DNA of 64,000 nucleotides from JAFAZJ01 sp050183765 (GTDB lineage: Bacteria > Pseudomonadota > Alphaproteobacteria > Reyranellales > Reyranellaceae). Below are positions 1 to 8,283 of the stretch, one piece after another; position 1 is the first letter of the stretch, and each line of letters begins with the position of its first letter. Both the position numbers and the translations under genes were made by a program. The DNA lies in the NCBI GenBank assembly GCA_050183765.1, contig JBFXAZ010000011.1, positions 1 through 64,000 of the forward strand, read 5' to 3'. The notes under the pieces are model-generated. The model was not told the origin of the DNA. It was given only the letters and a program-made list of their open reading frames with translations, and made no database searches.

Positions 1-45
1 GGGTGTGGGGGCCCGGGAATTGCAGCACCACGGCCGCGTTATGCC

Positions 46-121
46 GCACGAACCCCTCACCCTCCCATCGCGCTACGCGCGATGGGTCCCTCCCTCTCCC
101 CGCAGGCGGGGAGAGGGACAT
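46..121. repeat. dispersed palindromic repeat, family A
   Basis: Holds two nested palindromes, CCCATCGCGC-TA-CGCGCGATGGG and CCCTCTCCCCGC...GCGGGGAGAGGG, preceded by ACGAACCCCTCACCCT. The same order of elements recurs inverted near 38348-38425 and a half copy lies near 38452-38494. It reads through in several frames, but those short ORFs are repeat artefacts. It lies just upstream of the dehydrogenase at 144 and could form a strong RNA hairpin. Confidence 0.75.
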
Positions 122-143
122 TCATCGACAGAGGAGGTGCTGC

Positions 144-1145
144 ATGAAGGTCGTCATCTTCGAGATCGAGGGCTGGGAGCGCGGCGCGTTCGAGGCGTTG
201 ACGGCGCGGCACGAGGTCGTGTTCGAGCGCGGGCGCCTCGACGGCGATAGCGCCCGGCTGCACGCCGACGCCGAGATCATCTCGACCTTCATCTACTCCG
301 CGCTGGACCGCGAGGTGCTGCGCGCGCTCCCTGCGCTGCGGCTGATCGCGACGCGCTCGACGGGCTTCGACCACATCGCCCTCGACTACTGCGCGCGGCA
401 CGGCATCAAGGTCGCCAACGTGCCGAGCTACGGCGAGAAGACGGTGGCCGAACACGTCTTCGCGCTGCTGCTGGCGATCAGCCATCACATCGCCGAGGCG
501 GTCGACCGCACGCGTCGCGGCGACTTCTCGCAGCGCGGGCTGCGCGGCTTCGATCTCGACGGCAAGACGATGGGCATCATCGGCACCGGCAGCATCGGCC
601 GCCACACCGCGCGCATCGCCCGCGGCTTCGGCATGACCGTCCTGGCGCACGACCTGCGACCGGACGAGGAAGCGGCCCGCACGATCGGCTTCAGCTACGC
701 CAGCTTCGAGGAGGTCCTGCGCAAGGCGGATGTCCTGTCGCTGCACGTGCCGGCGCAAGCCGCGACGCGGCATCTGATCGCGCAGGAGGAGTTCGCGAAG
801 ATGAAGGACGGCGCGGTGCTGATCAACACGGCGCGCGGCTCCATCGTCGATGTGCGCGCGCTGCTGGGCGCGCTCGCCACCGGCAAGCTGGCCGCGGCGG
901 GACTCGACGTCCTGCCGGAGGAGCCGGCGATCCGCGAGGAGGCGGAGCTGCTGCGCGCGGCCTTCAGCGACCGGCACGACCTGGAGAGCCTGCTCGCCGA
1001 TCACATCCTGCTGCGGCTGCGCAACGTGCTGATCACCCCGCACAGCGCCTTCAACACCCGCGAAGCCGTCGGCCGCATCCTCGACACGACGCGCGCCAAT
1101 ATCGACGCCTTCGTCGCCGGCCGGCCGGCCAACCTCGTTGCCTAG
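144..1145 (+). CDS. D-2-hydroxyacid dehydrogenase (NAD-dependent)
   Basis: Predicted cytosolic enzyme of 333 residues that interconverts a D-2-hydroxyacid and a 2-oxoacid using NAD(H); D-lactate is the likeliest substrate but this is inferred. The Rossmann motif GIIGTGSIGR lies near residues 144-153. The family triad is visible: Arg in NTARGS (about 231), Glu in LPEEP (about 260) and His in ITPHSA (about 300). Length is normal for the family. The start at 144 is chosen because GAGGAGG sits 5-11 bases upstream; the longer upstream frame runs through a palindromic repeat. It stands alone, followed by a stress-promoter gene. Confidence 0.88.
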   Translation: MKVVIFEIEGWERGAFEALTARHEVVFERGRLDGDSARLHADAEIISTFIYSALDREVLRALPALRLIATRSTGFDHIALDYCARHGIKVANVPSYGEKTVAEHVFALLLAISHHIAEAVDRTRRGDFSQRGLRGFDLDGKTMGIIGTGSIGRHTARIARGFGMTVLAHDLRPDEEAARTIGFSYASFEEVLRKADVLSLHVPAQAATRHLIAQEEFAKMKDGAVLINTARGSIVDVRALLGALATGKLAAAGLDVLPEEPAIREEAELLRAAFSDRHDLESLLADHILLRLRNVLITPHSAFNTREAVGRILDTTRANIDAFVAGRPANLVA

Positions 1146-1190
1146 GGCGCTTCTCGCCGACGTCACGCGAAGATCACATGGCCCGAGACG

Positions 1191-1216
1191 GGAACATTGC
1201 GCCGCGTCTGCTCGTT
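1191..1216 (+). promoter_or_regulatory. EcfG-type general stress promoter
   Basis: GGAAC at 1191-1195, a 17-base spacer and CGTT at 1213-1216 match the alphaproteobacterial EcfG consensus GGAAC-N16/17-CGTT. It ends 38 bases before the ATG of the small membrane protein at 1255, a normal distance. The function is inferred from motif match only. Confidence 0.65.
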
Positions 1217-1254
1217 TGGTCGCCAACCGAACCACGACACGGAGGATGATGACC

Positions 1255-1479
1255 ATGGCCGATCAGATCGTGACCAACCCGGGCGGCGGCGGCAATGGCG
1301 GGCTCTACTTCATCGTCGGCGGCGTCGTGGTGGCCCTGCTCGTCGTGATCGCGCTGTTCACCGGCGTGTTCCACACCAACACGCAATCCGCCGGCGGCCC
1401 GCCCAAGCAGATCGACGTCACCGTCAAGCCGCAGGCGCCCGCGGCGCCCGCGCCGTCCGCTCCCGCGCCCACCAAGTAG
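1255..1479 (+). CDS. small single-pass membrane protein
   Basis: A 74-residue protein with a Gly-rich N-terminus, one hydrophobic segment (about residues 17-38, FIVGGVVVALLVVIALF) and a Pro/Ala-rich tail ending APAPTK. Three in-frame ATGs cluster at 1246, 1249 and 1255; the last has the best spacing to GGAGG at 1241-1245. No family was recognised. The EcfG-type promoter directly upstream suggests expression in the general stress response. The topology, short cytosolic head and longer periplasmic Pro-rich tail, is inferred. Confidence 0.7.
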   Translation: MADQIVTNPGGGGNGGLYFIVGGVVVALLVVIALFTGVFHTNTQSAGGPPKQIDVTVKPQAPAAPAPSAPAPTK

Positions 1480-1494
1480 CCGCTGGCGGCCGGG

Positions 1495-1809
1495 CTACCG
1501 GAAATCCGGCCGCGAGAAGCCCGGCTTGCGCCAGGGCGGGCATTTGTCGAGCGTGGTGCCGATGGCGAAGCGGTGGCCGTCGCGCGTCGAGAGGCAACCG
1601 TCCTTCCAGATGCCGCTGTAGGTCTTGCCGCCCACGGTATAGGTGCCCTGACCGTTGGGCACGCCGTCGCGCATCTTGCCGCTGTACACGTCGCCGTTCT
1701 GGAAGGTGACGATGCGGTTCTCGTCGGCGGCGCCCTGCGCGCGGGCGGGACCGGTCGCCGCGGCACCCAGCGCGAGCAGGGCGAGGATCGGGGCGAGGGT
1801 GGGGCGCAT
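1495..1809 (-). CDS. secreted MORN-repeat protein
   Basis: A 104-residue protein with a signal peptide (about residues 1-24, cleavage near ARAQG). The mature part has MORN-type repeats, FQNGDVYSGKMRDGVPNGQG followed by GKTYSGIWKDG. MORN repeats are short beta-hairpins that often contact lipids or other proteins. Two cysteines in the mature part may pair in the periplasm. It is convergent with the gene at 1255. The start at 1809 gives a complete signal peptide. The biological role is unknown. Confidence 0.78.
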   Translation of the reverse strand: MRPTLAPILALLALGAAATGPARAQGAADENRIVTFQNGDVYSGKMRDGVPNGQGTYTVGGKTYSGIWKDGCLSTRDGHRFAIGTTLDKCPPWRKPGFSRPDFR

Positions 1810-1954
1810 GGTCGGGATCTCCGCGCCCCTGTCATCGCGGGCGACGTCGCAACCCTACCACAGGCACACGGATTTTGCGCCGTGCGTGCAATGACGCGGG
1901 AACGGAATCCGGCTGACGGCGCGCTGACAATGCGCGTCGATTGTGGCGCGCCGA

Positions 1955-2158
1955 TCAGGCCGCCTTGTTGAGCGCGCTGAGATCCTCGTCGGACATCACC
2001 ACGGTGCGCAGGGTGACATGGCCGCAGCGCGCGCAGGTGAAGAACTGATCCTCGAAGCCGCTGATCTGCGGCTCGCGATGGACCTTCCAGTTCGGCCCGC
2101 CGCACTCCTCGCACACGGGCCAGTCGTTGCAGAGGGGCCAGTCGTTGGTCTGGGTCAT
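1955..2158 (-). CDS. small zinc-ribbon protein
   Basis: A 67-residue protein with two CxxC knuckles, CEECGG near residue 16 and CARCGH near residue 42, which should bind one zinc ion. The first residues contain a short repeat (NDWPLCNDWPVC). No catalytic domain is present and no partner is evident. The ATG at 2158 is preferred; the longer upstream frame is Arg-rich and looks non-coding. Function is unknown; nucleic-acid or protein binding is possible. Confidence 0.65.
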   Translation of the reverse strand: MTQTNDWPLCNDWPVCEECGGPNWKVHREPQISGFEDQFFTCARCGHVTLRTVVMSDEDLSALNKAA

Positions 2159-2246
2159 CGGCGACGCGTCCTCGGTTGATGCCCGACTGTGGCGCGGATG
2201 GGTTACAGCTTCACGTCGCGCCCTGTTACGTGGGCGTGCCAAGCGC

Positions 2247-2552
2247 TCACGGTTGTGTGGATGGCTGTGCAGGAGGCGTGCCAGACGGCACCTGCTTCGG
2301 CGCCGGCGCCTCGGGCGGCACGATCGAGCCGATCGCCTGGCCGCGCGACTCGTCGAGCGCCTTGCCCTCGACATCCGCGTCGTGGCGGGCCTGGCCGCGC
2401 TCTACGGCGAGGCTAGAGGCGGGCGCCTGCCGGTCGACGCCGACGCGCTGCGTGTGGTCGGGCGGCGGCGGCGCGGGTCTGTCGCCGATGCCCAGTCGGC
2501 TGCAGCCGGCCAGCAGGCCGAGCGCCGTCACGAACGCCAAATTCCGCATCAT
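2247..2552 (-). CDS. putative lipoprotein
   Basis: A 101-residue protein that begins with a lipoprotein signal (LGLLAGC, lipobox Cys at about residue 17), so it should be anchored in a membrane facing the periplasm. The remainder is Pro/Ala-rich with no recognised domain. The start may be the second of two adjacent ATGs (2549). It lies upstream of a TadG-like gene on the same strand but more than 100 bases past that gene's stop, so co-transcription is uncertain. Confidence 0.6.
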   Translation of the reverse strand: MMRNLAFVTALGLLAGCSRLGIGDRPAPPPPDHTQRVGVDRQAPASSLAVERGQARHDADVEGKALDESRGQAIGSIVPPEAPAPKQVPSGTPPAQPSTQP

Positions 2553-2663
2553 CGCTGCACGCTCCCGAACGCTGTGCGTCCGGCAGATGCATCCGACAAT
2601 GCGGCAGAAATTCGTCCCCGCGGCGCGACACGCACGCCACGGGGACCAGTCTGGAGGAGAGAT

Positions 2664-4052
2664 TTACTCGTAGACCCGCGGCACGATCTCGCTGGCGGTA
2701 CCGACGCTCTGCGCCGCGGCCGTGTGGAAGGCGGCGATCAGCTCGTCGACCGTCCTGGTCGTGAAGGTGTAGGTGCCGGCGTCGTCGTCGGGGCTGGCGC
2801 AGTTGATGCGCCGCTTGTCGTCGTCGCTGCTCGCGACGTTGTAGCCCACGGTGTAGATCTTGATGCCGGCGGCCTTGATCTGGGTGCACAGCTGCTCGAA
2901 CTGCGAGTTGGCCGAGCCGTTGCCCGACTCGTAGTAGGAGTTGAAGTCGAAATCCGAGAGCACGACGATCGCCTTGTAGGTCTTGGTGCTGTCGTAGACG
3001 TTGGGCGCGGCCGTGCCGGTGAAGACCGAGCTCCACTTCGGCGACAGCATGTACCAGGCCCAGGCCAGGCCCAGATGCGCCGCGGTCGTGCCGTCGGAGG
3101 TCAGCGAGTCGATGTCGCTCTTCAGGTCGGCCTTGACGCTCGACAGCGGCTGGATGGTGTTGGACGAGCCCGGCGTCTGCGAGGTCATCGCCTTCACGGA
3201 GGTGGCGTAGTCGCCCAGCGCGCTGCTGTGCTTGGTCTTGAAGTCGCCGAAATACTTGGTGCCGGCGCTCGGCAGGTCGTCCTTGAACTTGTAGTTGCCG
3301 CTGCGCTCGACGACGCCGGTCCAGCTGCCCGACGGCTTCTTGTTGGTCACCGTCTTGAAGTAGTCCGAGCCGACGTTGACCGAGGAGGAGAACGGCGCCA
3401 GCGCCACGCGCGAGGTGTACTTCGACTGGTTGGCCTGGATCACCGTGTCGATCAGGTCCTTGGCGGCGCTCTGCTGCGCCTCCATCTTGGTGACGCCGCG
3501 CGTCTCGGTGCCGCTGGCCATCGACGAGGACACGTCGAGCACCATGGCGAGCTCGAGGTTCATCTTCTGGATCGGCGGGGCGTAGGCGACGGAGCGGCCG
3601 CTGACCGAGCGTGCCGAGGCGCCCAGCACGAAGCGGCTGAACAGCGAGGGCAGCGGCCTTGTGGCGACCACCTCGACGAAGCCCTTCTTGCCGGCATAGG
3701 GGCCGGAGGTCGGCGGCGAGTTGACCGTCAGGCTCTGGCTGGCGCCGCTGGCGTAGCCGTTCCGCGCCGCGTCGTTCTGCGCGATGGTCTTCGCCGTCGC
3801 CAGGTCGAGGCCGGCGGCCAGCGCCCGGGCGCCGCCCAGGGCGGCCGAATCGGCGATCTGCCGCACGCGCTGCTTTTCCATGTACCAGGCGCCGGTGTCG
3901 ACGCCCGTGCCGAGCGCGGCCACCACCACGGGCAGGGCCAGCGACAGCATGATCGTGGTGCCGCCGTCGCGGCTGGACAGAAGGTGCTTGAAGGTGTGGA
4001 TCGGACGAGCGGCCACGCGCCGCCCACGCTGCCAAAGAGCTTCGAACATCAT
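2664..4052 (-). CDS. TadG-like pilus assembly protein with VWA domain
   Basis: A 462-residue protein. The N-terminal 60 residues match the TadE/TadG pattern: a basic leader, one membrane helix (IMLSLALPVVVAALGTGVDT) and the following WYMEKQRVRQIADSAALGGA motif. A von Willebrand factor A domain starts near residue 160 with the metal-site motif MVLDVSSSM and continues to AIVVLSDFDFN. TadG proteins act in Flp/Tad pilus assembly or envelope attachment. No other tad genes lie nearby, so it is an orphan. The AT-rich region upstream probably holds its promoter. Confidence 0.8.
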   Translation of the reverse strand: MMFEALWQRGRRVAARPIHTFKHLLSSRDGGTTIMLSLALPVVVAALGTGVDTGAWYMEKQRVRQIADSAALGGARALAAGLDLATAKTIAQNDAARNGYASGASQSLTVNSPPTSGPYAGKKGFVEVVATRPLPSLFSRFVLGASARSVSGRSVAYAPPIQKMNLELAMVLDVSSSMASGTETRGVTKMEAQQSAAKDLIDTVIQANQSKYTSRVALAPFSSSVNVGSDYFKTVTNKKPSGSWTGVVERSGNYKFKDDLPSAGTKYFGDFKTKHSSALGDYATSVKAMTSQTPGSSNTIQPLSSVKADLKSDIDSLTSDGTTAAHLGLAWAWYMLSPKWSSVFTGTAAPNVYDSTKTYKAIVVLSDFDFNSYYESGNGSANSQFEQLCTQIKAAGIKIYTVGYNVASSDDDKRRINCASPDDDAGTYTFTTRTVDELIAAFHTAAAQSVGTASEIVPRVYE

Positions 4053-4547
4053 TTTTTCCCCATCTAGGCCACCGGCTTATGGGTGCCGGCTCATCAGAAA
4101 TGACTGCGTCAAACCATCGTTAATTTTGGCCAATATGCCCGATCGATAAATTGGTGTCAATTTGGATGCGATTCCTTTGATTTTGCTCGCATATTTCGGT
4201 GCAAAAGATCGTGAAAGCGACACATTAGGGCCAAATTTTATCGTTGTTTGATAAGGGATTGGCGACAGGTGTTCGATTCGCATGTGAAGGAGGCCTGATG
4301 CCTGTCCGGCGCGGCGCGTGCGCGGCGGCGAATTATCGCCGAGCGCGATTCGTGGCGAATTAACAGATTGCTAGTGAACTGTTCTAATGTGATGATTGAA
4401 GTATATTCAGACCCTCGGATATGATCTCCATGGATTTCGACGGTTTCCTGCTACAGATGCGGATCGCGTTGGAGCGTCTTGAACGGGCAACCGAGTCACC
4501 GTGTAGTCTGTATGCACCCGCAGAGACGGCAGAGGGACGACCGAGCG
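4053..4547. other. AT-rich intergenic region
   Basis: About 495 bases between divergent genes, markedly richer in A+T than the surroundings, especially 4090-4270 and 4370-4430. Short ORFs here lack coding character. It likely carries the promoters of the TadG-like gene (leftward) and the STAS-like gene (rightward); no confident promoter boxes could be assigned. Confidence 0.5.
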
Positions 4548-4919
4548 GTGCCGCTGACCTGGACCATCCATCACGAGGTTCAGCTGGTTGAGCTGAAAGG
4601 CAGCGGCCGGGTGCGTCAGGCCGACATTGCCGGTTGCCTGACCAGCATGGTGAAGGCGGGTGCCGCGTCCTACAGCACGCTTTTCGACATCAGCGCCGCC
4701 CAGGTCGAGGCGAGTTCGGCCGAGCTCGCGACCTTCGGCCAGCAGGTACAGATGCCGGACGAGGCGCGCGCCGGCGCCATCGCCATCGTCGTGTCCTCGG
4801 AGGCCGAGCGCGAGCTCGCCGACTATTTCGCCCGCCGCGCTCGCGGCGGCCGCGCCTGCCGCCTGTTCGCCGACGCCGCGCAAGCCCGGGCGTGGCTGCG
4901 CGAGCCGGGCGCGCGCTAG
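4548..4919 (+). CDS. STAS/SpoIIAA-like protein
   Basis: About 123 residues from the GTG at 4548 (an in-frame ATG at 4479 would add 23 basic residues of poor quality). The pattern, a beta strand and helix (HHEVQLVELKGSGRVRQADI), then LFDIS in the middle and a final helix (DAAQARAWLREP), resembles small stand-alone STAS-like domains. Two more proteins of this architecture lie at 16218 and 51763. Such domains usually bind partner proteins or nucleotides; no partner is visible. The next gene, a sensor kinase, is convergent. Confidence 0.6.
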   Translation: MPLTWTIHHEVQLVELKGSGRVRQADIAGCLTSMVKAGAASYSTLFDISAAQVEASSAELATFGQQVQMPDEARAGAIAIVVSSEAERELADYFARRARGGRACRLFADAAQARAWLREPGAR

Positions 4920-4944
4920 CAGATCCGGCTGCGGGCGGTTTCTG

Positions 4945-6852
4945 TCAGGACGCGTGGTCGAGCGCGGCGCGCACGGCGCGGGCGAGATCGATGCGGCGGA
5001 ACGGCTTGGTCAGCAGGCGCACGTTGTGGCCGAGCTGGCCGTTGCGGACCACGGCGTCGGGCGCGTAGCCCGACATGAACAGCACCCGCAGGCCGGGCTG
5101 GCGCGCCTGCGCCTGCTCGGCCAGCGCCCGGCCGTTCATCCCGCCGGGCATCACCACGTCGCTCAGCAGGAGCTGGAAGGGCGAACTCTCAGCCAGGCGC
5201 GCGAGGGCCTGCTGCCCGTCGGCCGCCTCCTCGACGGTGTAGCCCAGATGGCGCAGATGGCCGGCGACGATCGCCCGCACCTGGGCGTCGTCCTCGACCA
5301 CCAGGACGCGCTCCCTGCCGCCGGGCGGCGCTTCCGCCGCCGGCGCGACGGCGTCCTCCGCGGGATCGGCGACCCGCGGCAGGTACAGCCGGATGGTCGT
5401 GCCGTGGCCTTCCTCGCTGTAGATCGAGACGTGCCCGTCGGACTGCTGGATGAAGCCATAGACCATGCTCAGCCCCAGCCCGGTACCCTTGCCGGGCTCC
5501 TTGGTGGTGAAGAACGGCTCGAAGACGCGATCGACGAGCGCGGCGGGAATGCCGGTGCCGGAGTCGCTCACCGCCAGCATGGCGTACTCGCCGGAAACGG
5601 CGCCGGGGTGGCTGCGCGCATACTCCTCGTCGAGCACGGCGTTGCGGGTCTCGACGGTCAGCGTGCCGCCGTCGGGCATGGCATCGCGCGCATTGAGGCA
5701 GAGGTTGAGCAGCGCCGCCTCGAACTGCGCGCGATCGACGCTGGTGACCCACAGATCCTCGGCCAGCTTCGCCTCGATCTCGACATGCTCGCCGAGCGTG
5801 CGGCCGATCATCCGGCCGGTCTCGACGACGATGTCGTTGAGCTGCGTCGGCCGCGGGCGCAGCGGCTGGCGGCGCGCGAAGGCGAGCAGCTGGCGGGTCA
5901 GATCGGCGGCCCGCTCGGCCGAGCCCAAGATGCGTTCGACCCATTCCAGCCGCTGCGGATCTTGCGCCAGATCGTCCGCCAGCATCTCGGCCGTGGCGAT
6001 GATCACCATCAGGATGTTGTTGAAATCGTGCGCCACGCCGCCGGTGAGCTGGCCGATCGCCTCGAGCCGCTGGGTGCGGTTCAGCCCGGCCTCGATCGCC
6101 TTGCGTCCGGTCAGGTCGTGGATCACGCCGACGAACAGGCGCTCGCCGTCGAGCGTCGCCTCGCCGATCGCCACCATGACCGGCAGGACGCTGCGGTCCT
6201 TGCGCGCGCCCTCGAGCTCGCGCGGCGCGCCCACCAGGCTGCGCCGGCCGGTCTCGCCGTAGCGCCGCAGGAAGCCGTCATGCGCCTCGTGGGTCGGCGA
6301 GGGCATGAGAATGTTGACGTTGCGGCCGAACAGCTCGCCCGGCGCGTAGCCGAACATGCGCTCGCAGGCGGCGTTGCAGATCTGGATGGTGCCCCGGGCG
6401 TCGGTGACGATCAGCCCGTCGATCATCGCGTCCTGCATCGCCTTGATGAAGCGATCGAGGCGCGATTGGTCGGGCTCGGCGCTGAGGATCTTGCCGAAGC
6501 CCAGCAGCGCGCCGTCTTTCGGATCGCGCAGCGCCGTCATCACCAGGCGCGCGCTGAAGACCGAGCCGTCCTTGCGCCGGCGCGTGACGCTCGCTTCGCA
6601 GCGGCCATGGGCGATGGCGTCGGCCATCAGCGCCGCCGGCCGCCCCGACGCGACATCGGCTTCGGGATACAGGCACGAGACGTGGCGGCCCACGATCTCC
6701 TCGGCGTCATACCCGGTCATGGCGCGCGCACCGGCGTTGAAGCTGCGCACGATGCCGTCCGTGTCGATCGTGATCACCGACCAGTCGACGAGGCCATCGA
6801 TCAGGATCCGGGACAGATCGCCGATTCCCGCCGGCCCGCCGCTGGTGTTCAT
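4945..6852 (-). CDS. PAS-PAS hybrid sensor histidine kinase
   Basis: A 635-residue soluble hybrid kinase. Order: PAS 1 (about 15-125), PAS 2 (about 140-255), phosphoacceptor helix with GGVAHDFNNIL (His near 275), HATPase with GTGIPAALVDRVFEPFFTTK and GKGTGLGLSM, and a C-terminal receiver domain (about 515-630; acceptor Asp in LLSDVVMPGG). No membrane segments, so it probably senses a cytosolic signal. The HDFNN acceptor type is common in alphaproteobacteria. The start at 6852 begins just before PAS 1; the upstream extension is non-coding in character. A single-domain response regulator lies at 7393 and could be a partner. Confidence 0.88.
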   Translation of the reverse strand: MNTSGGPAGIGDLSRILIDGLVDWSVITIDTDGIVRSFNAGARAMTGYDAEEIVGRHVSCLYPEADVASGRPAALMADAIAHGRCEASVTRRRKDGSVFSARLVMTALRDPKDGALLGFGKILSAEPDQSRLDRFIKAMQDAMIDGLIVTDARGTIQICNAACERMFGYAPGELFGRNVNILMPSPTHEAHDGFLRRYGETGRRSLVGAPRELEGARKDRSVLPVMVAIGEATLDGERLFVGVIHDLTGRKAIEAGLNRTQRLEAIGQLTGGVAHDFNNILMVIIATAEMLADDLAQDPQRLEWVERILGSAERAADLTRQLLAFARRQPLRPRPTQLNDIVVETGRMIGRTLGEHVEIEAKLAEDLWVTSVDRAQFEAALLNLCLNARDAMPDGGTLTVETRNAVLDEEYARSHPGAVSGEYAMLAVSDSGTGIPAALVDRVFEPFFTTKEPGKGTGLGLSMVYGFIQQSDGHVSIYSEEGHGTTIRLYLPRVADPAEDAVAPAAEAPPGGRERVLVVEDDAQVRAIVAGHLRHLGYTVEEAADGQQALARLAESSPFQLLLSDVVMPGGMNGRALAEQAQARQPGLRVLFMSGYAPDAVVRNGQLGHNVRLLTKPFRRIDLARAVRAALDHAS

Positions 6853-7069
6853 TCTTTCACGCCGTTCGAGCTTGTTGCAGCACAGCACAGGCCGTTGCGA
6901 GCAAGACGTATGCTTTCGCTTGCCCACCCCGACATTGACTTGCGTCAAACGCATTGGCGCGCGCCTGGCTCGACAGCCGAAGATAGACCGCACGCCCTTG
7001 TTCAAGACGCCCGCAGCACCCACTTGGACGGCTGACGCGTGGGGTGGCACCCGTGGTCGGAGTTCGAGC

Positions 7070-7348
7070 ATGCGTGCCTGGTACGGTAGGGGACGGTACT
7101 GGTTCGTGGTCGCCGCGTCGGCGAGCGCGAGCACGGCGTGGGGCTGGTGCGGCTACGAGGCGCGCTGGGAATCGCTGGGGCGCGAGTTCCTCGACTGGTC
7201 GGCGACCGATTTCGGCAATGCCATCGCGTTCAGCGCCGTGCCCGTCGAGCTGATCGCGGCGCTCGCCGGGACGCTCGAGAGCACGGCGCGCACGCACGCC
7301 GGCGAGCGCGTCGGCGACTCGAGGCCGGCACCGGGCGCGCTGCACTGA
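7070..7348 (+). CDS. hypothetical protein, doubtful
   Basis: An open frame of 92 residues, Trp-rich at the N-terminus (WYGRGRYWF, WGWCGYEARWE) with a more ordinary middle (LDWSATDFGNAIAF). No family was recognised and no good ribosome site is visible. If it is not real, 6853-7392 is a 540-base gap between a leftward kinase and a rightward response regulator with nothing else that I can support. Confidence 0.3.
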   Translation: MRAWYGRGRYWFVVAASASASTAWGWCGYEARWESLGREFLDWSATDFGNAIAFSAVPVELIAALAGTLESTARTHAGERVGDSRPAPGALH

Positions 7349-7392
7349 TCGTTGCCGTCGGCGCACGCTTCGTGGAAAGCTGCGTCCGGCCG

Positions 7393-7767
7393 ATGTCGCC
7401 CACCGCGTCCACCCGACCCGTCATCCTTCTCGTCGAGGACGAGCCGCTATTGCGCCTGACATTGGCCGAGGTGCTGGAGCGTCTGGGCTATGCCGTGCTC
7501 GAGGCCGGCGATGGCGAGGCCGCGCAGGCGATGCTGGCGCGCACGCCGCGCATCGACGTGCTGTTCACCGACATCATGCTGGGCCGCGGCATCAACGGCG
7601 TCGAGCTCGCCGCCTGGTCGCGCGCGCATCATCCCGCCACGCGCATCGCCTACACGACCGGTGCCTGGGATGTCTCGACGCTCACCGACGCGCCGGTGTC
7701 GCGCAAGCCGTACGCCTACAAGGATCTCGACAGCGCGCTGCGCCGCCTGCTTGAGGAAGCGCGCTGA
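7393..7767 (+). CDS. single-domain response regulator
   Basis: 124 residues, only a receiver domain. Acidic pocket EDE near residue 15, acceptor Asp in VLFTDIMLG (about 59), the conserved Thr region AYTTGAW and Lys in SRKPYAY. The GINGVELA segment is shared with the regulator at 27461, so the two are paralogues. With no output domain it likely works by protein contact or as a phosphate sink, possibly for the hybrid kinase at 4945. The ATG at 7393 is the first that leaves a normal domain start. Confidence 0.83.
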   Translation: MSPTASTRPVILLVEDEPLLRLTLAEVLERLGYAVLEAGDGEAAQAMLARTPRIDVLFTDIMLGRGINGVELAAWSRAHHPATRIAYTTGAWDVSTLTDAPVSRKPYAYKDLDSALRRLLEEAR

Positions 7768-7943
7768 GTCTTTTTTCTGTGCGCGTGCGACGTGCAATTT
7801 CCCGCATAACGGGTGCGACGAATCGTGCCTGTCCGCGAATCGTCATGGAAAAATTTCCGGAGTGATGGCTTACTACGGTCAAGAGACAAAGCAACAAGCC
7901 AATGCCCGCAATGTCGGGCGGTCTCGGGGACTGGGGAAAGACC

Positions 7944-8186
7944 ATGGCCAATCTGGACAGACGTCCGGAAGCGATCGCCTCGTGCATCGACTTCCTGGAA
8001 GACGAACTCCTTGAAATGGGCGAAGACGCACGCATGGCCGAGAAGGCGCTGATGCGCCATCCGACCTGCGAGCGCTACAAGCTGCGGCTGGCGGAGATCT
8101 ACGCGATCACCGGCGACATCGCCGCGACGCTCGATACGCTGCGCGCGAGCGCGCCGCGATCGGATACGGCCGCCCGCCTGCACTGA
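7944..8186 (+). CDS. small helical protein, FLEDEL family
   Basis: 80 residues, predicted all-helical. The block IDFLEDELLEMGEDARMAEKA and the later LRLAEIYAITGDIAATLDTLR align with the protein at 18351 (IAFLEDELAGM... LELLYMMARDINKTIEQLR), so these are paralogues. A start at 7944 is supported by GGGGAAAG upstream; the first 14 residues of the longer frame are dropped. Function is unknown; the second half resembles a single TPR-like hairpin. Confidence 0.6.
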   Translation: MANLDRRPEAIASCIDFLEDELLEMGEDARMAEKALMRHPTCERYKLRLAEIYAITGDIAATLDTLRASAPRSDTAARLH

Positions 8187-8283
8187 GCGCGCGCCGGCCG
8201 TCGGGCCGGCCGCCGCCGGCGTCCGGGGATTGTCGCGCACGAACTGCGCGACGGCGATGGCGCTCAGCCGCTATCCTCGCCGC

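Noticed and set aside
2127..4067. Very long plus-strand frame opposite the TadG-like gene, and similar long frames at 4660-7035, 13213-15771 and 19205-22387
   Set aside because: Arg/Ala/Gly-rich mirror frames caused by high third-position GC of the real opposite-strand genes; no domains.
4077..4283. AT-rich minus-strand open frame of 68 codons
   Set aside because: No ribosome site, no recognised motif and composition typical of a promoter region.
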